Positions 16,166 to 25,554 are shown, numbered from the stretch's first letter. The stretch: DNA of 64,000 nucleotides from Massilia sp. HP4 (GCF_005222695.1 NZ_STGG01000012.1:248001-312000); one strand, 5' to 3'. The notes: generated by a model not told the origin, from the sequence alone. Numbers and translations are program-made.

Positions 16166-17217
16166 AGTGGACGGCCGGTCCAGTGCCGGCGAGCGCCGAC
16201 GGCATGCCCGCCTGGGCCGCGCTGCACGCCGCGGCCGGCGCCTCCTGCCTGCTGGCGCCCTCCTTCGTCGAACCGCTGTTGGCGGCATTCGCGCGCGGCG
16301 ACGAGCTGTTGCTGGAATGCCGTGATGCGGACCGGACAATCGCGATGGCGGTCCTGCGACCGACCCGGCGCGGCAGCTGGCAAACCTTCCAGCCGGCCCA
16401 GGCGCCGCTGGGCCTCTGGCTGCAGTTGCCCGGCATCGACACCGGGCGGCTGGTGCACGGCCTGGTCGCGGCCCTGCCCGGCCTGCCCCTGGTATGCGCG
16501 CTCACCCAGATGGATCCCATGCTCATGGCGCGTCCGGCGCCGGGGCCGCGCCTGCGCACCCTCGACTACATCCGCACTGCGCGCATCACCCTCGCCGGTG
16601 GTTTCGAGCGCTACTGGGAGGCGCGCGGAAAGAATCTTCGCGCCAACCTCAAGAAGCAGCGCCGCCGTCTCGAGCGCGAGGGCATCGCCACCCGGCTCGA
16701 GATCGTGCGCGCGCCCTGCGCGATGGCGCAGGCGGTAGCCGACTACAGCCGGCTCGAAGGCAGCGGCTGGAAGGCCGGCGCCGGCAGCGCGGTGCGCGCG
16801 GACGATGCCCAGGGCGCCTTCTACCGCCACATGCTGGAAGCCATGGCTGCGCGCGACGCCGCCAGCGTCTACCGCTATCATGTCGGCGAGCGGCTGGTGG
16901 CGATGGACCTGTGCGTGGAAGACGCCGCCAGCATCGTCGTGCTCAAGACCGCCTACGACGAGGATGCGCCGACCGGCCTGTCGCCGGCCCTCCTGATGCG
17001 CGAGGAAGCCATGCGCGCACTGTTCGATGGCGGCCGTTTCGAGCGGCTGGAATTCTACGGCCGCGTGATGGACTGGCACACGCGCTGGACGGATGAGGTA
17101 CGCACTATGTACCATGTTAATTATTATCGCTGGCCCGTCCTGCGCCGGCTGCATGCCCTGCTCGATGCACGCCGCAAGGGAAGCGCCCGCGCCCCAACCG
17201 AAGAATCCATATCATGA
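16162..17217 (+). CDS. GNAT/FemAB-like acyltransferase
   Basis: A 351-residue protein with a BioF2/FemAB-like GNAT domain. The segment RYWEARGKNLRANLKKQRRRL is the basic helix typical of XrtA/PEP-CTERM-associated FemAB relatives, and the second GNAT half follows with GERLVAMDLCVED and YDEDAPTGLSPALLM. It probably transfers an acyl or aminoacyl group, plausibly from the adjacent acyl carrier protein, to an amino group on a sugar or on the product of this module. It overlaps both neighbours as ATGA (16162-16165 and 17214-17217), so stoichiometric production with the aminotransferase and ACP is likely. Substrate is inference. Confidence 0.82.
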   Translation: MKWTAGPVPASADGMPAWAALHAAAGASCLLAPSFVEPLLAAFARGDELLLECRDADRTIAMAVLRPTRRGSWQTFQPAQAPLGLWLQLPGIDTGRLVHGLVAALPGLPLVCALTQMDPMLMARPAPGPRLRTLDYIRTARITLAGGFERYWEARGKNLRANLKKQRRRLEREGIATRLEIVRAPCAMAQAVADYSRLEGSGWKAGAGSAVRADDAQGAFYRHMLEAMAARDAASVYRYHVGERLVAMDLCVEDAASIVVLKTAYDEDAPTGLSPALLMREEAMRALFDGGRFERLEFYGRVMDWHTRWTDEVRTMYHVNYYRWPVLRRLHALLDARRKGSARAPTEESIS

Positions 17218-17462
17218 CCCACCTGGAACAAGTCAAGAACATCCTTACCGACGTGCTCGGGCTAGGGCCGCGCGGCGCCGGGCTCGACGCCGACACGCCC
17301 CTGCTGGGCAACCTGCCCGAATTCGATTCGATGGCGGTGGTGACGCTGGTGGCCGCGCTCGAAGAACATTTCGGCTTCGCAATCGACGACGACGACCTGA
17401 GCGCCAGCACCTTCGCCACGGTCGGCAGCCTGGCCGATTTCGTGGCCGCGCGCACTGCATAG
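17214..17462 (+). CDS. Acyl carrier protein, XrtA-associated
   Basis: An 82-residue acidic four-helix carrier protein. Ser39 in EFDSMAV is the expected 4'-phosphopantetheine attachment site, although the motif is EFDSM rather than the classical DSL. It lies between the acyltransferase and hydrolase 2, and with the acyl-CoA ligase on the other strand makes a small acyl-loading module separate from bulk fatty acid synthesis. The ATG overlaps the previous stop as ATGA and hydrolase 2 begins one base after its stop. Confidence 0.92.
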   Translation: MTHLEQVKNILTDVLGLGPRGAGLDADTPLLGNLPEFDSMAVVTLVAALEEHFGFAIDDDDLSASTFATVGSLADFVAARTA

Positions 17463-17463
17463 C

Positions 17464-18300
17464 ATGTCGCCTGTTGGATCCGGGCACGCCGAACCCTTCT
17501 TTCTCGAGACTGCAGACGGCCCCCGCTTTTGCCTGTACCACGCCGCGGCCGCTCCCTGTCGCGCCAGCCTGGTTTACATCCATCCGCTGGCCGAGGAAAT
17601 GAACCGGTCGCGCCAGATGGCGGCGATGCAGGCGCGCGCCTTCGCCGCGGCCGGCATCGCGGTCCTGGCGCTCGACCTGCATGGCTGCGGCGACAGCGGC
17701 GGAGACTTCGTCGACGCCAGCTGGGACGGCTGGCTGCGCGATATCGCGGCCGGCCGCGCGTGGCTGGAAGCGCATGCCGGGGTTGGCGCTGGCCTGTGGG
17801 GATTGCGGCTGGGAGGCTTGCTGGCACTGGACGCCGCGCGCCGCACCGGCCCGCCGCCGGCGCGCCTGCTACTGTGGCAGCCGGTGCCCGATGGCGCCGC
17901 CCACCTGAATCAGTTCCTGCGCCTGCGCCTGGCGGCTGACATGCTGCAGGGCGGCGCGCGCGACGACGTCCGGGCGCTGCGCGCACGCCTGCAGTCAGGC
18001 GAGACGCTCGAAGTGGCCGGCTATGGCCTGACCCGGGACCTCGCCAGTGGCATGGATGCGGCCCAGGCGACGGCGCTGGCGCCGCCTTGTCCGGTGCACT
18101 GGCTTGAGCTGGCGGCCCAGGAAGGACGCACCCTGTCGCCGGCGGCGGTGCGCGTCGCCCAGCAGTGGCGCGACGCCGGGACCACTGTGATCCAGCAACT
18201 GGTGGTCGGTCCGCCGTTCTGGTCCACGCCCGAGCTGACTCGGGCGCCGGCCCTGCTGCAGGCCAGCCTCGACGCTTTCGAGGGATGCCAGCATGCATGA
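17464..18300 (+). CDS. Alpha/beta hydrolase 2, XrtA-associated (TIGR03101 type)
   Basis: A 278-residue alpha/beta hydrolase. The oxyanion-side HPLAEEMNRSR, the ALDLHGCGDSGG strand-turn and the GLWGLRLGGLLALD region are visible; the last stands where GxSxG would be, reading G-L-R-L-G, so the usual nucleophile serine is not obvious. That is a known oddity of some members and leaves the catalytic activity open. It overlaps hydrolase 1 by eight bases. In exosortase A loci these two hydrolases travel together with the ACP and ligase; a thioesterase or acyl-trimming role is inference. Confidence 0.9.
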   Translation: MSPVGSGHAEPFFLETADGPRFCLYHAAAAPCRASLVYIHPLAEEMNRSRQMAAMQARAFAAAGIAVLALDLHGCGDSGGDFVDASWDGWLRDIAAGRAWLEAHAGVGAGLWGLRLGGLLALDAARRTGPPPARLLLWQPVPDGAAHLNQFLRLRLAADMLQGGARDDVRALRARLQSGETLEVAGYGLTRDLASGMDAAQATALAPPCPVHWLELAAQEGRTLSPAAVRVAQQWRDAGTTVIQQLVVGPPFWSTPELTRAPALLQASLDAFEGCQHA

Positions 18301-19132
18301 ACGCGCGCTGCGCTATGGCTGCGGCAAGGCCGCGCTGTACGGCATCCTGAGCCTGCCGCCAGCGCCAGGCCCGGTCGGCGTGGTGATCGTCGTGGGCGGC
18401 GCGCAATACCGCGCCGGCAGCCACCGCCAGTTCGCGCTACTGGCGCGCGACCTGGCCGCGACCGGGATCCCGGTGCTACGCTTCGACCAGCGCGGAATGG
18501 GCGACAGCGAAGGCGAGGCGCCCGGCTTCGAGCATCTCGAAGACGACCTGGGCGCGACCATCGACCGCTTCTTCCTGGAAGTGCCGGGCTTGGAGCGTGT
18601 GGTGCTGTGGGGCTTGTGCGACGGCGCCACCGCGGCCGCGTTGTACGCGCCGCGCGACTCCCGCGTGGCCGGCCTGGCCTTGCTCAACCCCTGGGTACGC
18701 ACCGAACAGGGCGCGGCCCAGGCGCTGGCGCGGCACTACTACCGGGCACGCCTGTTCGATCCGGCGCTCTGGCGCAAGATCGCCGGCGGCCGCTTCGACT
18801 GGCGCAGTGCGCTTGGGGCGCTCGCGCGCACCATTGCGACGGCCCGCCGCCAGGCTCCTGCGACCGACGCCGCGGCCGGCGCCAGCCTGCCGGATCGGAT
18901 GTACAGTGCACTTGAGGCCTTCCCGGGCCAGGTCCTGTTGCTGCTGAGCGGGGCCGATCTCACTGCGCGCGAGTTCGATGACCTGGGCCGGGAGCCCGGC
19001 GCATGGCGGCGCCTGCTGGCTGGAACGCGCTTCACCCGGCGCGACCTGCGCGAGGCCGACCATACCCTGTCGCGCCGCGCCTGGCACACCCAGGCGGTCG
19101 AAGCGACCCGCGACTGGCTGCGCGCGCTCTAG
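18293..19132 (+). CDS. Alpha/beta hydrolase 1, XrtA-associated (TIGR03100 type)
   Basis: A 279-residue alpha/beta hydrolase. It begins with a GVVIVVGGAQYRAGSHRQF oxyanion-side segment, then RFDQRGMGDSEGE, and VVLWGLCDGATAAALY, where Cys stands in the nucleophile-elbow position (G-L-C-D-G) instead of Ser. A C-terminal ADHTLSRRAW gives a likely catalytic histidine. A Cys nucleophile fits acyl or ester transfer or thioesterase chemistry. It is the last gene of the + strand module; the convergent beta-helix gene ends eight bases downstream, leaving no room for an obvious terminator. Confidence 0.9.
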   Translation: MHERALRYGCGKAALYGILSLPPAPGPVGVVIVVGGAQYRAGSHRQFALLARDLAATGIPVLRFDQRGMGDSEGEAPGFEHLEDDLGATIDRFFLEVPGLERVVLWGLCDGATAAALYAPRDSRVAGLALLNPWVRTEQGAAQALARHYYRARLFDPALWRKIAGGRFDWRSALGALARTIATARRQAPATDAAAGASLPDRMYSALEAFPGQVLLLLSGADLTAREFDDLGREPGAWRRLLAGTRFTRRDLREADHTLSRRAWHTQAVEATRDWLRAL

Positions 19133-19139
19133 GGAAGCA

Positions 19140-20582
19140 CTAGGAACCGCCCGGACGCTCGCGTTCATCGCCACGAAGACAGTGCGCAAAATCGTCGAAT
19201 GCGCCGAAGGCGGCGGCGGCGCCGCGCACCTTGCCGCACAGGTCGGGCAAGGCGGCGTCTTGGGCGCGGCGTGGCGGCTCTCCACGCCAGCGCAAGTCGT
19301 AGGCGGCCGGGTCGGAGAACAGCGCGCGCTGCGGATGACGACCGGCATACAGCCAGCCGATCGCGGTCGAGCGGTTGTGCGGCGTCGCGCGCACCGCGCC
19401 GCCGTCGTCCTCGCGAATCGGTCCGTCCACCAGATTGCCGTCCATGAGCGCCATGCTTTCCGGGAACCGCACCTGCACGCCGGCCGTGTCCAGCAAGGTG
19501 TTGTCGACCAGGCGACTGCCGGCCGCGCTGTTGAGGTGGATGCCGGCGTCGGAACACGCCAGCACCAGGTTGGCGCGCATCAGGCCGTCGTCATGCTCGG
19601 TGATGCAGCGCCCATCGCGGCAATAGCGCCTGCCCGTGCCGCCCCCGCCGAAAGACAGGCCGACCCGCTGCCCCGGCTGCCCCCGCAGCCGCTGTTCGCA
19701 GACGACCAGGTTGCGCTCGATGACGGTGCGCTGCGCGCCTCCCTTGGCGAAGATGCCGTAGCTGATGCGGTCGCCATCGGCCTTGATGAAATCGCTCACC
19801 AGGTTGGCGCGGATGATCCAGTCGCTGGCGCCCACCAGGTCGATGGGCGTGACTGCCCGGTTGGTCGGGCGCGGCGCATCGTTGCCCAGCGTATTCGATT
19901 CGAGCAGGCCGTGGTCGGGAAACCGCCCTTTCTCGCCATTGATCTTGAAGTGGGCATTGAAGTCGCGGATCGTGTTGTTGCGCGCGACGAAGTGGTGGGC
20001 ATTCCCGACCACGTGGAAAGCGTGTTCGCAAGCGTTGTGGCGGCAGGCGCCGCGGATATCCAGGTTCTCGAAACGCCAGTAAGGCGCCGATACCGAAAAT
20101 CCCTCCGCCGATGCGAAGGCGATGCGCACGCTGCCTGGCTCAGGGGCACGCACGACGATGGGCGCCTGTTCGGTACCGGGCCGCGCCGCGTACAGGCGGC
20201 CCGCGATGCGGTAGTCGCCGGGGACAAAGGTGATGACATCTCCTGGCGCCGCGGTGCGCACGGCGCGTTGCGCTTCATCCGCGCTCGCAACCAGCACCGT
20301 GCGTCCACCGTGCGGTGCTGGCGCCGCTTGCGGCTGGGCGCCTATGACCAGCGGCGGCAGCAAGGCCGCACGCGGATCTCCCCGATCGAGCCGGGTCAGC
20401 ACCGCATTTGCCAGGCGTCCGCTTTCTTCGATGATCGTATTGTGGCCGCTGGCACGAAACTGCAGATAGGGGCCGAGCGTGCGCGGCGTGACGCCCTGGG
20501 CGTCGAGCACCCACAGCGCGGCACCGGCGCCTGCCAGGCCCAGCAGGCCGCCCGCAAGCAGCAGGCCCGCGGCCAGCTTCAC
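19140..20582 (-). CDS. Membrane-anchored right-handed beta-helix protein
   Basis: A 480-residue protein with one N-terminal hydrophobic segment (about 4-27) and a long parallel beta-helix body. This is recognisable from repeated short N-rich strands such as FENLDIRGACRHN, HHFVARNNTIRDF and GLLESNTLGN. The fold is shared with pectate lyases, chondroitinase B and alginate epimerases, so it probably binds or cleaves the exopolysaccharide in the periplasm. The start is GTG at 20582, which overlaps the prsR stop (GTGA), so it is co-translated with the regulator. Its position inside XrtA loci is common, but the enzymatic activity is unproven. Confidence 0.85.
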   Translation of the reverse strand: MKLAAGLLLAGGLLGLAGAGAALWVLDAQGVTPRTLGPYLQFRASGHNTIIEESGRLANAVLTRLDRGDPRAALLPPLVIGAQPQAAPAPHGGRTVLVASADEAQRAVRTAAPGDVITFVPGDYRIAGRLYAARPGTEQAPIVVRAPEPGSVRIAFASAEGFSVSAPYWRFENLDIRGACRHNACEHAFHVVGNAHHFVARNNTIRDFNAHFKINGEKGRFPDHGLLESNTLGNDAPRPTNRAVTPIDLVGASDWIIRANLVSDFIKADGDRISYGIFAKGGAQRTVIERNLVVCEQRLRGQPGQRVGLSFGGGGTGRRYCRDGRCITEHDDGLMRANLVLACSDAGIHLNSAAGSRLVDNTLLDTAGVQVRFPESMALMDGNLVDGPIREDDGGAVRATPHNRSTAIGWLYAGRHPQRALFSDPAAYDLRWRGEPPRRAQDAALPDLCGKVRGAAAAFGAFDDFAHCLRGDERERPGGS

Positions 20583-21940
20583 GCGCCGGCCTTGATGCCG
20601 TGTCGTCCCATCAGGTCGTACAGGGTCGGGCGGCTGACGCCCAGCACTTCGGACGCCTTGACGATATTGCCGTCGACCCGCGCCAGCGCCTTCACGATGG
20701 CGCGGTATTCGGCTTCGTCGCGCACCTGGCGCAGATTGATCGGCTCTTCCTCGGCGCCTTCGCCAGGCAATCCCAGATCGTCGGCGACGATCGTGTTACC
20801 GTCGGCCATGATGATCGCGCGCTTGATGTAGTTTTCCATTTCACGCACATTGCCCGGCCAGGCATAGGTCTCGATCGCCGCGATCGCATCCGGGGCGAAG
20901 TGCATCGTCCCGCGTCCCTCTTGTGCGCAGAACTTGTTCTTGAAATGGTGGGCCAGCAGGGCTGCATCGCCCTCGCGCTGGCGCAGCGGCGGGATCGTCA
21001 CCACGATCTCCGACAGGCGATAATACAAGTCTTCGCGGAAGCGTCCCTGGGCACACAAATCCTTGAGCTTCTGGTGGGTGGCGCAGATGATGCGCACATC
21101 GACCGGGATTTCCTCGTGCCCGCCGACCCGCTCGATCACGCGCTCCTGCAGGAAGCGTAACAGCTTGGCCTGCAGCGCCATGGGCAGGTCACCCACCTCG
21201 TCGAGGAAGAACGTGCCGCCGTGCGCCAGCTCGACCTTGCCCTTGGTTTGCTTCGCGGCGCCGGTGAAGGCGCCTTTCTCGTAGCCGAACAATTCGCTTT
21301 CCAGCAGGTTCTCGGGAATGGCCGCGCAGTTGATCGCCATGAAGCGTTCCTTGGCGCGCGGCGACAGCGCATGCACGGCGCGCGCCAGCACTTCCTTGCC
21401 GGTGCCCGACTCACCGAGCAGCATGACCGACGCCGAGGTCGGCGCCACCTTCTCGATATTGCGGCAGACCTTGAGCATGCCCGGGTCGCGCGACACCACG
21501 CCGCCCAGCGGCGAATCCGCGCTCGCCTGCTGCATTCGGCGGTTTTCCTGCTGCAGCTTGTGCAGGAAGAAGGCGCGCTGGATCACGAGGTTGAGGACTT
21601 CGGGGTCGACCGGCTTCTGATGGAAGTCATAGGCGCCCATCGCTATCGCCTTGACCGCGTTGCCATGGTCCTGGTTGCCGGTCAGGACGATCACCCGCGT
21701 GTCCGGCGCCAGCGCAAGGATTTGCTGCAGGGTGGCCAGGCCCTCGGTCGAACCGTCCGGATCGGGCGGCAAGCCCAAGTCCATGGTGACGACGGCAGGC
21801 TCATGGCGCCGGATCTGGGCCAGCGCGGCTTCGCGGTCCCCCGCGACCGCCACATCGTAAGCATCCAGGCTCCAGCGCAGCTGCTTTTGCAAGCCGGGAT
21901 CGTCCTCGATGACCAGCAGTTTCGGTTTGTTCTCTGTCAC
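20579..21940 (-). CDS. prsR: PEP-CTERM-box sigma-54-dependent response regulator
   Basis: A 453-residue NtrC-type activator. The receiver domain has the acidic pair in VIEDDPG and the phosphoacceptor Asp in VTMDLGLP, with the switch lysine in HQKPVDPE. The central AAA+ domain has Walker A GESGTGKE, the sigma-54 contact loop GAFTGA and FFLDEVGDLP. The C-terminal Fis-like helix-turn-helix ends in ASEVLGVSRPTLYDLMGRHGI. In exosortase A organisms PrsR works with sigma-54 to activate PEP-CTERM and related genes. The start is GTG 21940 with AAGGA upstream. It lies 13 bases after prsK and overlaps the beta-helix gene. Confidence 0.95.
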   Translation of the reverse strand: MTENKPKLLVIEDDPGLQKQLRWSLDAYDVAVAGDREAALAQIRRHEPAVVTMDLGLPPDPDGSTEGLATLQQILALAPDTRVIVLTGNQDHGNAVKAIAMGAYDFHQKPVDPEVLNLVIQRAFFLHKLQQENRRMQQASADSPLGGVVSRDPGMLKVCRNIEKVAPTSASVMLLGESGTGKEVLARAVHALSPRAKERFMAINCAAIPENLLESELFGYEKGAFTGAAKQTKGKVELAHGGTFFLDEVGDLPMALQAKLLRFLQERVIERVGGHEEIPVDVRIICATHQKLKDLCAQGRFREDLYYRLSEIVVTIPPLRQREGDAALLAHHFKNKFCAQEGRGTMHFAPDAIAAIETYAWPGNVREMENYIKRAIIMADGNTIVADDLGLPGEGAEEEPINLRQVRDEAEYRAIVKALARVDGNIVKASEVLGVSRPTLYDLMGRHGIKAGA

Positions 21941-21953
21941 GGTAATCCTTGTC

Positions 21954-24038
21954 TCAAGCGGCCTTGGTAGCCGTTTGCGTTTCCTGTCGATGCAGCGGCA
22001 GCACCAGCCGGAAGGTCGTGCCGCGTCCTGGCGTGCTGTTCACCTCCAGGCTGCCGCCCAGTTCGTTAATATATTCGCGACTTTCGAATACGCCGATTCC
22101 CATCCCCGCCGACTTGGTCGACTCGAACGGCTTGAACAGGCGCTCGCGGATGAATTCCTCGCTCATGCCCTCACCCGTATCGGCGATCTCCACGTGCGCG
22201 CTGCCATCCATGCCCTCGACACGGATGGTCACGCTGCCGCTGCGCGGCGTTGCTTCGATCGCATTCTGGATCAGGTGTCCCACCACCCTTTCGAGGCGCT
22301 CGCGCTCGGCCAGCACGCGCAGGCCGCGCGTGGCGACATGCAGGCGCGGATGCGGTTCGAACGCGCTCTTGAGCGCGAGCGCCTGGCGCACCACGTCTTC
22401 GACCATCAGCGGCAGCGGGCGCTCCTGGTTGCCCGCGCGGCTGAGCTTCTGGAGCAGCAGTTTCATCTTCTGTACCGAGAAGTCGATCGTTTCCAGCATA
22501 TCGGCCTGGAATTCGGGATTGTCCTTGTGGCGCGCGGCATTCGCATTCATCAGCGACAGCTGGGCCACCAGGTTCTTCAGGTCGTGCACGACGAAAGTTG
22601 ACATGCGGTTGAACGATTCGAACTGGCGTGCCACCAGCAAGGCCTCGCCAGCCTGCTGCTGGGCCAGATGGGCGGCGGCCTGGCTGCCGGCCACGCCGAG
22701 CAGGTCGATGACCTCCCAGTTCAGCTTGATGGGAGTGGGTGCGGAATGCAGCAGCACGAAGCCGGACAGGTTGCCATGCATGATCAACGGCACCACGAGC
22801 CAGGCGCGCGGATAACCGGCCAGCCATGCGGGCAGCGCCAGCGCATCGTATTTCTCGGGCATCGCATCGTATTCGTCGAGGTCGATCACCCATTGGCTGG
22901 ATTCCAGGAACCGGCAAAAGGTCGAATCGGCCGGCTCGGACGAGGGCAATGCCTGCATATGCCAGTGCGCGACCGGTTCGAAACAACCCGATTCACGCCG
23001 CTGCCACAGGACACCTCCCGGACTCTCGACCAGTGCCGCCACCGCCTGGATCACCCGTTCTCCCAGGCCCGGGCCGGGCTGGGCCAGGGCGCCCGTGAAG
23101 CGCATCCATTCTTCCCGATAGTCGTATTTGTAGCGATAGAAGTGCTTGCTGATGATGACCCTGAGCCAGGCCCGGAAGGTGCCGGAAAACAGGATGGTAC
23201 CCAGCAAGATCAAGGTACCGAACAGGAACGCCACCTGCATCACCGTACCCCAGTTACCGCCGACGAAACGCAGGTAGTATCCGGCCGAGCCCATGGCCAG
23301 CAGATAGACAGCGGAGCCGAACAGGGCGGCGGAGTGGAATACCGCCCGCCGCGACAGGGCCAGCGGCGCAGCCCAGGACTTGCTGCGTCCGAGCGACACT
23401 GCGATCAGCGGCACGGTCAGGGCATTGACCAGGCCCCGCGCAGCCCAGATGTCGGGGTCGATCTCGCGGAACAGCATGGCGTGGCTGTACAGGTAGAAGT
23501 CGTAGGCGAACATGCTGCCGATGCCAAGGCAGGCAAACTTGACCGCCCAACGCTGCTGGAGCGAGCGGCTACGATAAGCCTGTTCGACCAGCAGCATGCC
23601 CCAGATCGCCATGCCGACACGCGCCACGCCTGGAATCTGACTCTCTTCGCGCACCGATGACAGGCTCCAGAAACCCATCACACTGGCGAGCAGGCATGCA
23701 AGGTAGCCGAAGGCTGCCAGCACCAGCCCGGGCCGCAGTCCGAACGGAAGGCGACTCTCGCGACTGCTCCAGTTGTCCAGCAGCACCAGCAGGAACAGGG
23801 ACCAGCCGGCGTTGCGCAGGATCTCCAACACGCTCATCAGTTCCGCCCACGATACTCCGTGGTTGGCGGCGCGCGCCAGCACCGCCGACCACAGTACCGT
23901 CAGCAGGCAGGCCAGCGCCAGTATCGCGCGCGGCGGCGAGTCGACACGCAGCAGCAGTGGTATGCCCAGCACCGCGAAGCAGACGGCCGCCAGCGCATGG
24001 CTATACACGACAATACCGGTCAGCGAAGCGACGTCCAT
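21954..24038 (-). CDS. prsK: XrtA/PEP-CTERM system histidine kinase
   Basis: A 694-residue sensor kinase. About eight membrane segments occupy the first ~290 residues, followed by a GAF-like domain (about 300-460), then the kinase core. Visible motifs are the phosphoacceptor H-box FVVHDLKNLVAQL, the N-box LIQNAIEATP, the G1 box DTGEGMSEE and the G2 box SAGMGIGVFESREY. The membrane sensor has no obvious periplasmic domain, so it may sense envelope state or a partner protein. It phosphorylates PrsR, encoded 13 bases downstream. ATG 24038 lacks a clear ribosome site; a minus-strand terminator just upstream separates it from the sugar transferase. Confidence 0.94.
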   Translation of the reverse strand: MDVASLTGIVVYSHALAAVCFAVLGIPLLLRVDSPPRAILALACLLTVLWSAVLARAANHGVSWAELMSVLEILRNAGWSLFLLVLLDNWSSRESRLPFGLRPGLVLAAFGYLACLLASVMGFWSLSSVREESQIPGVARVGMAIWGMLLVEQAYRSRSLQQRWAVKFACLGIGSMFAYDFYLYSHAMLFREIDPDIWAARGLVNALTVPLIAVSLGRSKSWAAPLALSRRAVFHSAALFGSAVYLLAMGSAGYYLRFVGGNWGTVMQVAFLFGTLILLGTILFSGTFRAWLRVIISKHFYRYKYDYREEWMRFTGALAQPGPGLGERVIQAVAALVESPGGVLWQRRESGCFEPVAHWHMQALPSSEPADSTFCRFLESSQWVIDLDEYDAMPEKYDALALPAWLAGYPRAWLVVPLIMHGNLSGFVLLHSAPTPIKLNWEVIDLLGVAGSQAAAHLAQQQAGEALLVARQFESFNRMSTFVVHDLKNLVAQLSLMNANAARHKDNPEFQADMLETIDFSVQKMKLLLQKLSRAGNQERPLPLMVEDVVRQALALKSAFEPHPRLHVATRGLRVLAERERLERVVGHLIQNAIEATPRSGSVTIRVEGMDGSAHVEIADTGEGMSEEFIRERLFKPFESTKSAGMGIGVFESREYINELGGSLEVNSTPGRGTTFRLVLPLHRQETQTATKAA

Positions 24039-24060
24039 GGATGTTCAGGAAGGTAAACGG

Positions 24061-24083
24061 AAAACCGGCGGCATCGCCGCCGG
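24061..24083 (-). terminator. Rho-independent terminator after the TIGR03013 gene
   Basis: An eight-base GC stem, CCGGCGGC at 24065-24072 pairing with GCCGCCGG at 24076-24083 around a three-base loop, is followed on the minus strand by TTTT. It lies between the sugar transferase stop and the prsK start, implying that prsK-prsR has its own promoter or depends on readthrough. Confidence 0.6.
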
Positions 24084-24096
24084 AACGCGCGACACA

Positions 24097-25494
24097 TCAA
24101 CGGCCGCTGCGGAAGAGGACGACCTTCAAGGTATTGATCAGTATCAGGATATCCAAGAACAAGCTATTGTTCTTCACATAATACAGATCGTACTGCAGCT
24201 TCTGCAGCGCATCCTCGGCCGACGATCCATACCCATAGCGCACCTGGGCCCAACCGGTAATTCCTGGTTTGACGCTATGACGGACATTGTAATAAGGGAC
24301 TACTTCAATGAGCTGCTCGACAAAGTAGGCACGCTCCGGACGTGGTCCGACGAACGACATTTCACCGGCGAAGACATTCAGGATCTGGGGCAATTCGTCG
24401 ATCCTCGTCTTGCGCATGAAATTGCCAACACGTGTCACTCGAGGGTCGTTTTGCGCGGCCCATTGCGGCTTGCCGTTTTTCTCGGCGTCGGCGCGCATCG
24501 AGCGGAATTTATGCACGCGGAAGATCTTGCCATCCTTGCCAACCCGTTCCTGCGAATAGAACACCGGGCCGCGGTCTTCGAACCACACCGCCAGCGCAGC
24601 GAGCAGCATCAGCGGAAAGGTCACCAGCAGGATCAGGACGCTGCACACCAGGTCGAAACTGCGCTTCATGAAGGTGCGCACATAGCTCTGGTCGAAACCG
24701 CCGCCGAATACCAACCACGAAGGCTGCAGCGAATCGACCCGGATCTGGCAGGTTTCGCGCTCGAAGAAAGTGGCGGCGTCGGTGACGCGAATGCCTTGCA
24801 GCTTGCAGTCGAGCAGTTCCTTGATCGGGAAGCCGCCGCGCCGGTTCTGCACTGATACCACGATCTCGCTCACGCCATACTTGCGCGCCAGTCTGACGAG
24901 CGTATCGCCATCGCGCATGGTCAGGACGCTCGACTGGGCAACGCACACTTCCTCGCTCGGATTCGGGATGAAACCGGCGATATCGTATTTGTGGTACCGC
25001 GACTTGCGGGTGGCCAGCTCGCTGCATTCCTTGGCCAGCGGGCCCCCACCCAGGAACAGGATGCGGGTTTGCAGCAGGCGCGCCTCAGAAGTCTTGAAAA
25101 ACACCATCCTGGCCACGAAGATGCCGCAACCTGCCAGTGCGAATACCAGCAGCATCGTGCCGCGCCCTAGATACAGCTCGGGCGCCACGTAGAACACCAG
25201 CGCCAGGATGATGAAACCCATGACGAACGACGGCATCAGTTTCATGAAGAAGGGATGGCGCAGGCCTTCGTCGTAGTCGAGCTGGTACATGCCCATCGCA
25301 CTCATGCTGAAGATGATCGCGGCGGCGAATGCAAATGCCGAGGTGAACAGGTGGTCGAACGATACTACGGCTCCGTCGTACTCCATCATGCGCACCGCGA
25401 CGCCGACATAGGCCGCTCCCAGCAGCACCAATACCTCGACGAACAGCAGTACGAACACAATCTTCGATACGTAGTGATTGGAGATCCTAAACAC
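24097..25494 (-). CDS. Initiating sugar phosphotransferase, XrtA-associated (TIGR03013 type)
   Basis: A 465-residue polyprenyl-phosphate sugar-1-phosphate transferase. Four or five N-terminal membrane segments are followed by a CoA-binding-like Rossmann domain (ILFLGGGPLAKECSEL) and the C-terminal catalytic bacterial sugar transferase domain. That domain has KRSFDLVCSVLILLVTFPLM, the basic KFRSMRADAEKNG motif and FVGPRPERAYFVEQL. It starts repeat-unit synthesis by loading the first hexose-1-phosphate onto undecaprenyl phosphate. The start is GTG 25494 with a strong GGAGG upstream. It follows the epimerase gene and is closed by a terminator. Confidence 0.94.
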   Translation of the reverse strand: MFRISNHYVSKIVFVLLFVEVLVLLGAAYVGVAVRMMEYDGAVVSFDHLFTSAFAFAAAIIFSMSAMGMYQLDYDEGLRHPFFMKLMPSFVMGFIILALVFYVAPELYLGRGTMLLVFALAGCGIFVARMVFFKTSEARLLQTRILFLGGGPLAKECSELATRKSRYHKYDIAGFIPNPSEEVCVAQSSVLTMRDGDTLVRLARKYGVSEIVVSVQNRRGGFPIKELLDCKLQGIRVTDAATFFERETCQIRVDSLQPSWLVFGGGFDQSYVRTFMKRSFDLVCSVLILLVTFPLMLLAALAVWFEDRGPVFYSQERVGKDGKIFRVHKFRSMRADAEKNGKPQWAAQNDPRVTRVGNFMRKTRIDELPQILNVFAGEMSFVGPRPERAYFVEQLIEVVPYYNVRHSVKPGITGWAQVRYGYGSSAEDALQKLQYDLYYVKNNSLFLDILILINTLKVVLFRSGR

Positions 25495-25554
25495 GATGCG
25501 CCTCCGTTTTTATTATTGCTTGCCTGATGTGGTTATGCATGATCATGCGATTGC

